Source: Mycobacterium kyorinense (lineage in GTDB: Bacteria > Actinomycetota > Actinomycetes > Mycobacteriales > Mycobacteriaceae). From it: 64,000 nt of DNA. The notes beneath the pieces were generated by a model. That model did not search any database. It had not been told where the DNA came from and saw only the letters and a list, made by a program, of their open reading frames with translations. The stretch is taken from NCBI RefSeq assembly GCF_002101735.1, contig NZ_LQPE01000143.1:1-64000 (forward strand), written 5' to 3'. The position numbers and the translations under genes are program-made. Shown here piece by piece: positions 31,590-41,135 of the stretch (positions are counted from its first letter, which is position 1; the number at the start of each line of letters is the position of its first letter).

Positions 31590-32368
31590 ACTTCGTCCTG
31601 GTATCCGGCACTTCGGCTTTAGTCCTCGTCGTGGTGCATGGCGTGACGTTCGGCATCGGCAGGCGAGTCGGCCGCTACAACGTGGTGGATGTGGCGTGGG
31701 GTGTGGGTTTCGTGACGGTCGCCCTGGTTGCCGCGGTGCTCGGCCAGGGCGACGCGTTCCGGCGCTGGCTGCTGCTGACGCTGGTCGCGATCTGGGGTCT
31801 ACGGCTGGCCTGGCACATGTATCGGAAGACGGCCGGCAAGGGCGAGGATCCGCGCTACGCCGACCTGTTGCGCGGCGCCACCGTGGGCCAGGTGCTGCGG
31901 AAGGTGTTCGCCCTCCAAGGCTTCGCCACCTGGTTCGTTTCCTTGCCGCTGCAGCTGTCGGCGGTGAACGGGCCGACGCCGCGACAGCTGGTCGCCGTCC
32001 CTGTCGCCGGCTTCGTGGTCTGGATCGTGGGCCTGTGCTTCGAACCCATCGGTGACCGGCAGCTGCAAGCGTTCAAAGCCGACCCGGCGAATCGCGGCGT
32101 GGTGATGGACCGCGGTCTGTGGGCGTGGACACGCCACCCCAACTACTTCGGCGACGCATGCGTCTGGTGGGGGTTGTGGCTCATCACCATCACCGGTTGG
32201 CCTGCCCTGGCGACCGTCCTCTCGCCGCTGCTCATGACCTACTTTCTGGTGTACGCAACCGGCGCGCGGCGCACGGAGAAATACATGAAGAGCCGCCCCG
32301 GCTTCGATGAATACCGGCAACGGACAGCGTTTTTCGTGCCGAGGCCGCCGAGATCGGCACGTAGATGA
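31586..32368 (+). CDS. DUF1295 membrane protein (steroid 5-alpha-reductase-like, Rv0446c)
   Basis: A 260-residue polytopic membrane protein of the DUF1295/steroid-5-alpha-reductase superfamily. There are about six hydrophobic segments. The conserved C-terminal block GLWAWTRHPNYFGDACVWWGLWL is the NADPH-binding signature of this group, and the tail is RTEKYMKSRPGFDEYRQRT. It probably reduces an unsaturated lipid intermediate produced by the preceding enzymes; substrate unknown. ATG 31586 overlaps the ufaA1 stop (ATGA). Confidence 0.88.
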   Translation: MNFVLVSGTSALVLVVVHGVTFGIGRRVGRYNVVDVAWGVGFVTVALVAAVLGQGDAFRRWLLLTLVAIWGLRLAWHMYRKTAGKGEDPRYADLLRGATVGQVLRKVFALQGFATWFVSLPLQLSAVNGPTPRQLVAVPVAGFVVWIVGLCFEPIGDRQLQAFKADPANRGVVMDRGLWAWTRHPNYFGDACVWWGLWLITITGWPALATVLSPLLMTYFLVYATGARRTEKYMKSRPGFDEYRQRTAFFVPRPPRSARR

Positions 32369-32403
32369 CGGCCGTCGCAGCTAACGGGATAGGCTACCGG
32401 TCG

Positions 32404-32967
32404 ATGACCGGACCGCCGCAGCTGAACGGCGACCTCGACGCATTGCTGCGTCGGGTGGCCCGACGTGACACCGATGCGTTCGCTGCGTTCTATGACCACA
32501 CCCGGTCGCGGGTGTACGGGCTGGTGGCCCGCGTCCTTCGCGATTCGGGCTACAGCGAAGAAACCACTCAGGAGGTCTACCTGGAGGTGTGGCGCAGCGC
32601 GGAGGCTTATGACTCCAGCAAGGGCTCCGCACTGGCCTGGCTGCTGACGATCGCGCACCGCCGTGCCGTCGACCGGGTGCGCGCCGAGCAGGCCGCGAGC
32701 CAGCGAGACTCCCGCTATGGAGCGGCCAGCGTCGACCCGCCCACCGACGTGGTCGCCGATTCGGCGATTGCCGGTGACGAGCGACGCCGGGTCACCGAGT
32801 GCCTTGACGGCCTGACCGATGCGCAGCGGCAGTGCATCGAAATGGCGTATTACGGCGGCTTGACCTACGTCGAAGTGTCGCAACGATTGTCCGCCAATCT
32901 GTCGACCATCAAATCCCGCATGCGCGACGCGCTGCGTAGCCTCCGCAATTGCCTGGGCGTGACATGA
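32404..32967 (+). CDS. sigK: ECF sigma factor SigK
   Basis: A 187-residue ECF sigma factor. Region 2 is around [20 protein letters not shown] to [11 protein letters not shown]. Region 4 is [20 protein letters not shown] with a [16 protein letters not shown] recognition helix. Cys133 and Cys183, the disulfide pair reported to sense redox state in M. tuberculosis SigK, are both present. ATG 32404 gives the same 187-residue length; the frame is open from 32365, where an ATG overlaps the previous stop and could add 13 residues. SigK should drive the six promoters listed here. Its anti-sigma factor follows with an ATGA overlap. Confidence 0.96.
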   Translation: MTGPPQLNGDLDALLRRVARRDTDAFAAFYDHTRSRVYGLVARVLRDSGYSEETTQEVYLEVWRSAEAYDSSKGSALAWLLTIAHRRAVDRVRAEQAASQRDSRYGAASVDPPTDVVADSAIAGDERRRVTECLDGLTDAQRQCIEMAYYGGLTYVEVSQRLSANLSTIKSRMRDALRSLRNCLGVT

Positions 32968-33659
32968 CCGAGCCGACCGAATTCGAATTGCTCGAGCTGG
33001 CAACGCCGTATGCGCTGCACGCCATCTCCGATGCCGAGCGAGCCGACATCGACCGTCGTCTCGCCGCCGCGCCGCAGTCCGTCGCCGAGGCCTTCAGCGA
33101 GGAAGTCCGCGCCGTCCGCGAGACGACCGCGCTGGTCTCGGCCGCAACGGCCGCCGAGCCGCCCCCACACCTTCGCGCGGCGGTGCTGGCCGCGGTGGAA
33201 TCGGGCGCCGGTCGGCGGTCCCGTTGGCGCACAGCTATTGTCGCCGCTGCCGCCGCGATCGTCGTCGGGCTGGGCGCGTTCGGCGTGGGGATCGCGGTAC
33301 GTCCGTCCTCGGCACCGAGCATCGCCGAACAGGTGCTGGATGCGCCGGACGTGCGAACGGTGATCGGGTCGTTGGGACCCGGGACGGCAACGGTGGTGTT
33401 CTCCCGCGAAAAGAACGCCGGCGTGCTGGTGATGAACAATGTGCCCCCGCCGTCGCCGGGCTCTGTTTATCAGATGTGGTTGCTCGGCGCCCAGGGGCCG
33501 ACTTCGGCGGGCACGATGGACACCAAGGCCGTGGCGCCGTCGACCACTGCGGTCCTCCCCCACTTGGGCGATTCGACGGCGCTCGCGTTCACCGTCGAAC
33601 CCGGGGCCGGATCGCAGCAGCCGACCGGGACGATACTGGCCGCGTTGCCGCTGAGCTGA
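32964..33659 (+). CDS. rskA: Anti-sigma-K factor RskA
   Basis: A 231-residue single-pass membrane anti-sigma factor. The cytosolic SigK-binding domain ([20 protein letters not shown]) occupies roughly residues 1-85, the transmembrane helix residues 90-112, and an extracytoplasmic RskA domain ([37 protein letters not shown]) the rest. In M. tuberculosis it holds SigK inactive until intramembrane proteolysis by Rip1, and RskA mutations in M. bovis raise MPB70/MPB83. ATG 32964 overlaps the sigK stop. No obvious damage is visible, so regulation is probably intact here. Confidence 0.95.
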   Translation: MTEPTEFELLELATPYALHAISDAERADIDRRLAAAPQSVAEAFSEEVRAVRETTALVSAATAAEPPPHLRAAVLAAVESGAGRRSRWRTAIVAAAAAIVVGLGAFGVGIAVRPSSAPSIAEQVLDAPDVRTVIGSLGPGTATVVFSREKNAGVLVMNNVPPPSPGSVYQMWLLGAQGPTSAGTMDTKAVAPSTTAVLPHLGDSTALAFTVEPGAGSQQPTGTILAALPLS

Positions 33660-33746
33660 AATTCCTGCTGTCGCGACGTCATCGGCGCCGAATACATCAC
33701 GTGGAGACTCTCGACCGACTATCCGGACCTACAGGAAGTAACCGTC

Positions 33747-34610
33747 ATGTCCAAGCAGTTCACGCCGCAGTTCGAAAACGTGCAAGCGCATTACGACCTG
33801 TCCGACGACTTCTACCGGCTGTTCCTCGATGCGACGCAAACCTACAGTTGCGCGTACTTCGAGCGCGACGACATGACTCTGGAAGAGGCCCAGCTCGCGA
33901 AGATCGATCTGGCACTGGGCAAGCTGGGCCTGCAGCCGGGGATGACGCTGCTCGACGTCGGCTGCGGCTGGGGCGCCACGATGCGACGTGCGATCGAGCG
34001 CTACGACGTTAACGTCATCGGCCTGACGCTGAGCAAGAACCAGGCCGCCCACGTCCAGAAGACGTTCGACGGGATGGACAGCCCCCGCACCAAGCGGGTG
34101 CTTCTGCAGGGTTGGGAGCAGTTCGACGAGCCGGTCGATCGGATCGTCTCCATCGGCGCGTTCGAGCATTTCGGCCACGAGCGCTACCCCGCGTTCTTCA
34201 AGATGGCGTACGACGCGCTGCCCGCCGACGGGGTGATGCTGCTGCATACGATCTGCGGCCTGACCGCCAAGGAAGTCTACGCGTTGGGGCTCTCGATGAC
34301 GTTCGAGTTGGCTCGGTTCGTCAAATTCATCATGACCGAGATCTTCCCCGGCGGTCGGCTGCCGTCGATCTCAATGGTCGAGGAGCGCGCTACCGAGGCA
34401 GGCTTCACCGTGAGCCGGGTGCACTCGCTGCAGCCGCACTATGCGAGAACCCTGGACCTCTGGGCGGCGGCATTACAGAGTCACAAAGCCGAGGCCATCA
34501 AGCTCCAGTCGCAGGAGGTCTACGACCGCTACATGAGGTACCTGACCGGGTGCGCGACGATGTTCCGTGAGAAGCGGGTGGACGTCAACCAGTTCACGTT
34601 GGCGAAGTAG
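33747..34610 (+). CDS. Cyclopropane mycolic acid synthase, CmaA1-like
   Basis: A 287-residue mycolic acid methyltransferase with [20 protein letters not shown], the SAM motif [12 protein letters not shown] and [20 protein letters not shown]. The segments [18 protein letters not shown] and [18 protein letters not shown] are closest to CmaA1 as I recall it, an enzyme that forms distal cis-cyclopropanes. It lies 87 bp after rskA on the same strand. A CGAATA occurs in the gap but without a convincing partner hexamer, so SigK control is unproven. It is far from the main methyltransferase cluster in this window, consistent with duplication and dispersal. Confidence 0.9.
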   Translation: MSKQFTPQFENVQAHYDLSDDFYRLFLDATQTYSCAYFERDDMTLEEAQLAKIDLALGKLGLQPGMTLLDVGCGWGATMRRAIERYDVNVIGLTLSKNQAAHVQKTFDGMDSPRTKRVLLQGWEQFDEPVDRIVSIGAFEHFGHERYPAFFKMAYDALPADGVMLLHTICGLTAKEVYALGLSMTFELARFVKFIMTEIFPGGRLPSISMVEERATEAGFTVSRVHSLQPHYARTLDLWAAALQSHKAEAIKLQSQEVYDRYMRYLTGCATMFREKRVDVNQFTLAK

Positions 34611-34650
34611 GTTTGCGGCGACCACGATGCCCCTTAGGCGACTCGATGTC

Positions 34651-34995
34651 TTAATGCGGAATGATGCCCGCCAGGCAGGGCCCCGTTGTGTGGTCGCAGT
34701 AGAAGGCGCCGTAGAACGGCGCGGCGGCGGCGACGGAGGCGAACACCGCCGACATCATCGCGATCCCCAGCGCCGAGAGCAGCGGGCGGTCGGGCACCAT
34801 CGCCAGCATCAGGCCGGCAACCGTGCACACCACGACGTAGACCAGCGTCACGAAGACGACCGGCGTCTTGTGCGCCGAGGCGTCCTGGGTCCACCAGTAG
34901 AAGAGTCCCGCTCCGATCCCCGCCGCGGGAATCCACACCGCGACGAGTATCAGGATGTAGTGCCACCACTTGAGGTAGTGATACCGGCTGGGCAC
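34651..34995 (-). CDS. Conserved membrane protein (Rv0461-like)
   Basis: From GTG 34995 this is 114 residues with three hydrophobic segments: YILILVAVWIPAAGIGAGLFYWW, TPVVFVTLVYVVVCTVAGLML and a final LSALGIAMMSAVFASVAAAAP region. The same frame stays open and coding-like to base 35130, adding an acidic, Pro-rich cytosolic tail (SDDESLPKTEPYTPTFDTGA and onward). The only initiator for that longer 159-residue form would be CTG at 35130. M. tuberculosis Rv0461, which I recall as 174 residues, supports the longer version. Function unknown. It follows Rv0460-like, DUF779 and aldehyde dehydrogenase genes on the same strand. Confidence 0.7.
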   Translation of the reverse strand: MPSRYHYLKWWHYILILVAVWIPAAGIGAGLFYWWTQDASAHKTPVVFVTLVYVVVCTVAGLMLAMVPDRPLLSALGIAMMSAVFASVAAAAPFYGAFYCDHTTGPCLAGIIPH

Positions 34996-35122
34996 CGTGA
35001 TCGACGGCGCCGGCGCCGGGATCGGCTCGAGCGGCGGTGCGTCTTCGGCACCCTCCGCGACGGGATGCGCGCCGGTGTCGAAGGTCGGCGTGTAGGGCTC
35101 GGTCTTCGGGAGGGATTCGTCG

Positions 35123-35401
35123 TCAGACAGGGGTCATCACCTCGATCAGCGCGAGCACACCGAACCAGCCTGGCGCTAGGGCGAGCGTGAACGCACCCAG
35201 TGCAGTCACCCATCGCCGTCGGGAGATCAAGATCAGCAGCAGCCCTGCGGCGCTGGGCAATCCGACCACCACGGCGATGACGACGTCGGGCCGGATTCGG
35301 GCGCTGACGAGCAAAGTGGCCGCGGTTCCCGCTAGCACCCCGACCGCGACGCCGATCAGCATTGCGCTGGTCAGCATCCACGGACGCGGTAGTGGGATCA
35401 C
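35123..35401 (-). CDS. Small conserved membrane protein (Rv0460-like)
   Basis: 92 residues from GTG 35401, with three hydrophobic segments (SAMLIGVAVGVLAGTAATLL, VVIAVVVGLPSAAGLLLILI, ALGAFTLALAPGWFGVLAL). Internal ATG codons at residues 9 and 14 are alternative starts giving the shorter length I recall for Rv0460. No function is known. It is in the aldehyde dehydrogenase-DUF779 unit and overlaps the possible CTG start of the next membrane gene. Confidence 0.7.
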   Translation of the reverse strand: MIPLPRPWMLTSAMLIGVAVGVLAGTAATLLVSARIRPDVVIAVVVGLPSAAGLLLILISRRRWVTALGAFTLALAPGWFGVLALIEVMTPV

Positions 35402-35431
35402 ATCTTACGACGATACTGCGGTAGCTGGCAG

Positions 35432-35920
35432 CTAGCGCGGTACGCGATCGGCGCGCCCTTGCGGTATTGGGCACGCGTCGGCGGCCTCGGCCACGATCGG
35501 GCTGGCGGCGGTCGGTCGCTCACCGCGGGCGTAGCCGGCGCCGGTGATCGCCGGGGTGCCGGCCAGCGCCGCGTTCTCGTCGTCGCTGAAGGCCCGCCCC
35601 CGGGACAGAAACCGCTTGCCCTCGGGGGCTTCCAGGCTGAAGCCGCCCCCGCGGCCGGGCACCACGTCGATGACAAGCTGGGTGTGCTTCCAGGCCTCGA
35701 ACTGCGGCCGGGAGATCCACACCGGCACACCGTCACCGACGTCGAGCACTCCCAGCAGCACGTCGCGGTCGCCGACGATGAAGTCCCCGTCGGGGTAGCA
35801 CATCGGCGAGGACCCGTCGCAGCAGCCACCCGACTGGTGAAACATCACCGGCCCGTGCCGCTCGATCAGCTCGCCCAGCAGCTTCGCGGCGGCGGCGGTG
35901 ATCACCACCCGGTGCGGCAT
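35432..35920 (-). CDS. DUF779 family protein (Rv0459-like)
   Basis: A 162-residue DUF779 protein with the invariant cysteines FHQSGGCCDGSSPMCYPDGD near residue 30 and a VPVWISRPQFEAWKHTQLVI block. DUF779 proteins are encoded next to NAD-dependent aldehyde dehydrogenases in many bacteria and are thought to be accessory proteins, possibly for metal or redox handling; the mechanism is unknown. ATG 35920 has GGAGGAG about 8 nt upstream. It directly follows the aldehyde dehydrogenase gene, separated by 52 bp that include a 17-mer repeated at 37570-37586. Confidence 0.88.
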   Translation of the reverse strand: MPHRVVITAAAAKLLGELIERHGPVMFHQSGGCCDGSSPMCYPDGDFIVGDRDVLLGVLDVGDGVPVWISRPQFEAWKHTQLVIDVVPGRGGGFSLEAPEGKRFLSRGRAFSDDENAALAGTPAITGAGYARGERPTAASPIVAEAADACPIPQGRADRVPR

Positions 35921-35943
35921 GGCGCCGCTCCTCCTCATCGCTT

Positions 35944-35960
35944 CGCTCTGCATCGTCGCC
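35944..35960 (-). repeat. Dispersed 17-mer, copy A
   Basis: On the minus strand this reads GGCGACGATGCAGAGCG, identical to 37570-37586 on the plus strand. It lies just upstream of the DUF779 gene; the other copy is upstream of the prolyl oligopeptidase. The two copies flank the aldehyde dehydrogenase in opposite orientation. Confidence 0.6.
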
Positions 35961-35972
35961 GGCGCGGCACCA

Positions 35973-37496
<1,524 letters not shown>

Positions 37497-37569
37497 CGTT
37501 TCAGCTCCTCGTTGTTTCCCGTGACACAGCTCACACTACCGCTGCGGTGACAATGACTTCCATGCGCGT

Positions 37570-37626
37570 GGCGACGATGCAGAGCGCGCAAAGGACGCGA
37601 TGTGGGGGTACCCCCGCTTGCGGGGG
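37570..37626 (+). repeat. Dispersed 17-mer copy B and G/C-rich hairpin
   Basis: GGCGACGATGCAGAGCG (37570-37586) is the second copy of the 17-mer at 35944. It is followed at 37604-37615 by the palindrome GGGGGTACCCCC and at 37611-37626 by CCCCCGC-TT-GCGGGGG. I have the impression this type of segment recurs in mycobacterial intergenic regions. It ends 16 bp before the prolyl oligopeptidase start and could fold in the 5' leader. Confidence 0.55.
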
Positions 37627-37641
37627 AGAGGAGCCGCGCAC

Positions 37642-39651
37642 ATGACAGAAGCTGATGAGCTCGACGACCCGTATCTGTGGCTGGAGGACATCACCGGCGA
37701 GGACGCGCTCGACTGGGTGCGCGCCCGCAACGAGCCGACGGTCGCGGAGTTCGGCGGTCCGGACTTCGAGCGGATGCGGGCCGAGGCTCTCGAAGTGCTC
37801 GACACCGACGCGCGCATCCCCTATGTGCGTCGCCGTGGCGAGTACCTGTACAACTTCTGGCGCGACGCGGCCAACCCGCGCGGGCTGTGGCGGCGCACTA
37901 CGTTGGACAGCTACCGCAGCGACTCGCCGGAGTGGGATGTGCTGATCGACGTCGACGAGCTGGGTCGCGTCGACGACGAGAACTGGGTGTGGGGCGGCGC
38001 AGTGGTCATCGAACCCGAGTACAGCCGTGCGTTGATCAGCCTGTCACGCGGCGGTTCGGATGCGGCAGTTGTCCGCGAATTCGACATGGCAACAAAGGAA
38101 TTCGTCGTCGATGGGTTCGAGATTCCCGAGGCCAAAACCAATATCGGCTGGGCCGACCCCGATACGGTGTTGGTGGGCACCGACTTCGGTGAAGGCTCGC
38201 TGACCGAATCCGGCTATCCGCGGATCGTCAAGCGCTGGCGGCGCGGCCGGCCGCTGGCGGAGGCGGCCACGCTGTTCGAAGGGTCACACAGCGATGTGAT
38301 CGTGACGGCGGGCGTCGACCGGACACCGGGTTTCGAGCGGACGTTTGTGCGCCGTGCCATCGACTTCTTCAACGACCAGGTCTACGAGCTGCGCGGCGAC
38401 GAGCTGATCCGCATCGACGCGCCCACCGACGCGACGGTCTCCGTCCATCGGCAGTGGCTGCTGATCGAGTTACGCACCGACTGGTTCACCGGCAGCGCCT
38501 CGTATGCGGCGGGATCGCTGCTGGCGGCCGACTACGACGAATTCCTCGCCGGCACAGCGGAGTTGACGGTCGTGTTCGAGCCCGACGAGCACACCGCGCT
38601 GAACCACTACGCGTGGACCCGCGACCGGCTGGTGGTGGTCACGCTGGCCGACGTGGCCAGCCGCGTCGAGATCGTCGAGCCAGGCAGCTGGGAGCGACAA
38701 CCGGTCGACGATGTGCCGGCCAACACCAATACCGTCGTCGTGGCCGCCGACGACCTCGGCGACGAGATCTTTCTGGACTCCAGCGGATTCGACACGCCGT
38801 CGCGGCTGTTGCACGGCGCCGCGGGTGGACCGCTGCAACAGATCAAGTCCGCGCCGGCGTTTTTCGACGCCGAGGGCCTGTCCGTGACGCAATACTTTGT
38901 GGCGTCGGCGGACGGCACGTCGATTCCGTACTTCGTGGTGCGGCCGCGCGATGCGACGGGCCCCACACTGCTGGGCGGCTACGGCGGGTTCGAGGTGGCG
39001 CGCACCCCGGGATACGACGGGGTGTTGGGCCGGTTGTGGCTGGCGCGCGGCGGCACCTACGTGCTGGCCAACATCCGCGGTGGCGGCGAGTACGGGCCGA
39101 GCTGGCACACCCAGGCGATGCGCGAAGGCCGTCATCTGGTCGCCGAGGATTTCGCCGCGGTGGCAGCCGATTTGGCGAAGCGGGGCATCACCACCGTGGA
39201 GCAGCTCGGTGCGCAGGGCGGCAGCAACGGCGGGCTGTTGATGGGCATCATGCTGACCCAATATCCGGACCTGTTCGGCGCGCTGGTGTGCCAGGTGCCG
39301 CTGCTGGACATGCGCCGCTACCACCTGCTGCTGGCGGGCGCGTCGTGGGTGGCGGAGTACGGCGATCCCGACGACCCCGAGGACTGGGAGTTCATCTCCG
39401 AATACTCGCCGTATCACCATATTTCGGCAGATGCGCACTACCCGCCGGTTCTGATCACCACCTCGACCCGCGACGACCGGGTGCACCCCGGTCATGCCCG
39501 CAAGATGACCGCCGCGCTGGAGGCGGCCGGGCATCGGGTCTGGTACTACGAGAACATCGAGGGCGGGCATGCCGGCGCGGCCGACAATGCGCAGGCCGCG
39601 TTCAAGTCCGCGCTGAGCTTCTCGTTCCTGTGGCGAATGCTGGGGAGGTAA
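37642..39651 (+). CDS. Prolyl oligopeptidase family serine peptidase (Rv0457c-like)
   Basis: A 669-residue S9-family peptidase that cleaves short peptides, typically after proline. The N-terminal [20 protein letters not shown] begins a beta-propeller gating domain. The C-terminal alpha/beta-hydrolase domain has nucleophile Ser528 in GGSNGG, the Asp in [15 protein letters not shown], and the His in [10 protein letters not shown]. No signal peptide is seen, so it is cytosolic. ATG 37642 starts the recognisable domain; the frame is open from 37600 through repeat sequence. It is the counterpart of Rv0457c and lies 7 bp before the mca-like pseudogene. Confidence 0.92.
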   Translation: MTEADELDDPYLWLEDITGEDALDWVRARNEPTVAEFGGPDFERMRAEALEVLDTDARIPYVRRRGEYLYNFWRDAANPRGLWRRTTLDSYRSDSPEWDVLIDVDELGRVDDENWVWGGAVVIEPEYSRALISLSRGGSDAAVVREFDMATKEFVVDGFEIPEAKTNIGWADPDTVLVGTDFGEGSLTESGYPRIVKRWRRGRPLAEAATLFEGSHSDVIVTAGVDRTPGFERTFVRRAIDFFNDQVYELRGDELIRIDAPTDATVSVHRQWLLIELRTDWFTGSASYAAGSLLAADYDEFLAGTAELTVVFEPDEHTALNHYAWTRDRLVVVTLADVASRVEIVEPGSWERQPVDDVPANTNTVVVAADDLGDEIFLDSSGFDTPSRLLHGAAGGPLQQIKSAPAFFDAEGLSVTQYFVASADGTSIPYFVVRPRDATGPTLLGGYGGFEVARTPGYDGVLGRLWLARGGTYVLANIRGGGEYGPSWHTQAMREGRHLVAEDFAAVAADLAKRGITTVEQLGAQGGSNGGLLMGIMLTQYPDLFGALVCQVPLLDMRRYHLLLAGASWVAEYGDPDDPEDWEFISEYSPYHHISADAHYPPVLITTSTRDDRVHPGHARKMTAALEAAGHRVWYYENIEGGHAGAADNAQAAFKSALSFSFLWRMLGR

Positions 39652-39658
39652 GCCCCCC

Positions 39659-40578
39659 ATGCGACTGATGGCCGTACACGCCCATCCCGACGACGAATCG
39701 GCCAGGGGCGCAGCCACATTGGCCAAATACGCGGCCGAAGGCCATGACGTACTGGTGGTGACATTGACCGGCGGTGAACGCGGCGATGTCCTCAACCCGG
39801 CGATGGACCAGCCCGACATCAAAGAAAACCTGGCCGAGCTACGCCGTGTTGAAATGGCCAGGGCAGCGGAGATACTGGGTGTCCAGCACCGCTGGCTTGG
39901 CTACGTCGACTCCGGGCTGTTTCACAGCGGGTCGCTTCCCGCCGACTGTTTCGCCGAGGTTCCCCTCGAGGAATCGACGGGGCGGCTGGTGAGGGTGATT
40001 CGCGAGTTCAAGCCGCACGTCATGATCACCTACGACGAGAATGGCGGCTACCCCCACCCGGATCACATTCGCTGTCACCAGGTTTCGATGGCCGCCTACG
40101 AGGCCAGCGGTGATCCCGACGCCTATCCGGAGGCAGGAACCCCGTGGACGGTTGCCAAAATCTATTACATCCTCAGCCGATCCGGATAACGTTGCCGATG
40201 GTCAAGCTCGCCGGTCATCTGGAGAAGATTTTTCGAACGGCTGCCCGATTTCTGCCCAGCCGCCCACGTGTCGGCGGCCGATCCCGCAGTCGAACACTCC
40301 AGTTGGTAGAAGCCTTGAAACGCCTCTCGGCGCTACGGTCCGGGCGATCTCACCGGACGATCACCGAGATCAGCTGCAGTGAATACTTCGGTGTGCGGGA
40401 CGAAGCATTGCGCGCCCACGCAACCCAAGTCGATCCGAACGGGTTCTTCTTCGTCATTCCGCTGGAGTGGAGGCAGCGGCTCTGGCCGACGGAGAAATTC
40501 AAGCTGGCCAGATCCCGGGTCGCGACGTCCGGCCCGGAAACCGATCTGTTTGCGGGTATTACGCTCACTACCGACTAA
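39659..40578 (+). pseudogene. Mca-like mycothiol conjugate amidase, frameshifted
   Basis: The first 176 residues (39659-40189) match the N-terminus of mycothiol S-conjugate amidase: [10 protein letters not shown] zinc site, [38 protein letters not shown]. The frame then hits a stop at 40187. The C-terminal part reappears in another frame (shift of +2) from about 40354 to 40578: [43 protein letters not shown]. The 160 bp between show no clear Mca homology in any frame, so more than one lesion is likely. Mca normally detoxifies mycothiol adducts. This is probably a dead second copy, with a functional mca elsewhere. Confidence 0.85.
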
Positions 40579-41135
40579 GGGTGCGGACCGGCTACCGTCG
40601 CACGGATCTTCTGGATATCGGCGAGATGGTGAACACCTTCGTGCATCGCCTGACGGACAAGCCAACGGGCAGTGCGGTATTCGCCCGGTAGCCGACTGGC
40701 GGTTCGATCCCAGTCGGCTTGTCCGGCGCGGGCAATTTCGTCGCAGAACCCTGCTGTCGTCGCCGCAAGCTCGTCGAGCACCACTTCCACGTTGCGATCG
40801 TTGTACCGGAACCGCCGGGCGCGCAGGTCGTTGAACATCGGCTCGAGCATCGGCTGGTCCTCGGTGCGGGCCCGGTGCAGCCGGATGGTGAAGGTGAGGT
40901 ACACGTCGCGAAGATGGCAGACATACTCGGTGATTGACCAGACTCGCGGACTGGGACGTTTTCGGAGCGCCTCGCGTGGGACGCCCGACAGTGATTCACG
41001 GACCCTGCCCGCCAAACCGCCGATGACCTCGACGGCCTGCTCGACGGTGATCTCCGGATAGGCCAAAGCACAATCGGCGCACACATGATCTTCCGCCGCG
41101 AGCGGCGGTAGCCGGCTGTCGCTAGAGGAAGTCAT
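40575..41135 (-). CDS. DinB-like/mycothiol-dependent-fold protein
   Basis: A 186-residue four-helix DinB-superfamily protein ([40 protein letters not shown]). The three spaced His residues at the expected metal-binding positions are typical of the family, which includes mycothiol-dependent enzymes. The N-terminus has a [12 protein letters not shown] segment with two Cys. The exact reaction is unknown. ATG 41135 overlaps the end of the DAHP synthase by 14 bp, so it is probably in the same transcript. It is convergent with the Mca-like pseudogene. Confidence 0.78.
   Translation of the reverse strand: MTSSSDSRLPPLAAEDHVCADCALAYPEITVEQAVEVIGGLAGRVRESLSGVPREALRKRPSPRVWSITEYVCHLRDVYLTFTIRLHRARTEDQPMLEPMFNDLRARRFRYNDRNVEVVLDELAATTAGFCDEIARAGQADWDRTASRLPGEYRTARWLVRQAMHEGVHHLADIQKIRATVAGPHP

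Noticed and set aside
33689-33694. CGAATA in the rskA to CmaA1-like gap as a seventh SigK promoter
   Set aside because: The hexamer 16 bp upstream is GCTGTC, a poor match to CCATCC; 15- and 17-base spacings do not help.
40144-40578. The 144-codon frame after the Mca-like N-terminus as an independent gene
   Set aside because: Its last 75 residues are the Mca C-terminus and its first part is unrelated filler with no ribosome site, so it is part of the pseudogene.
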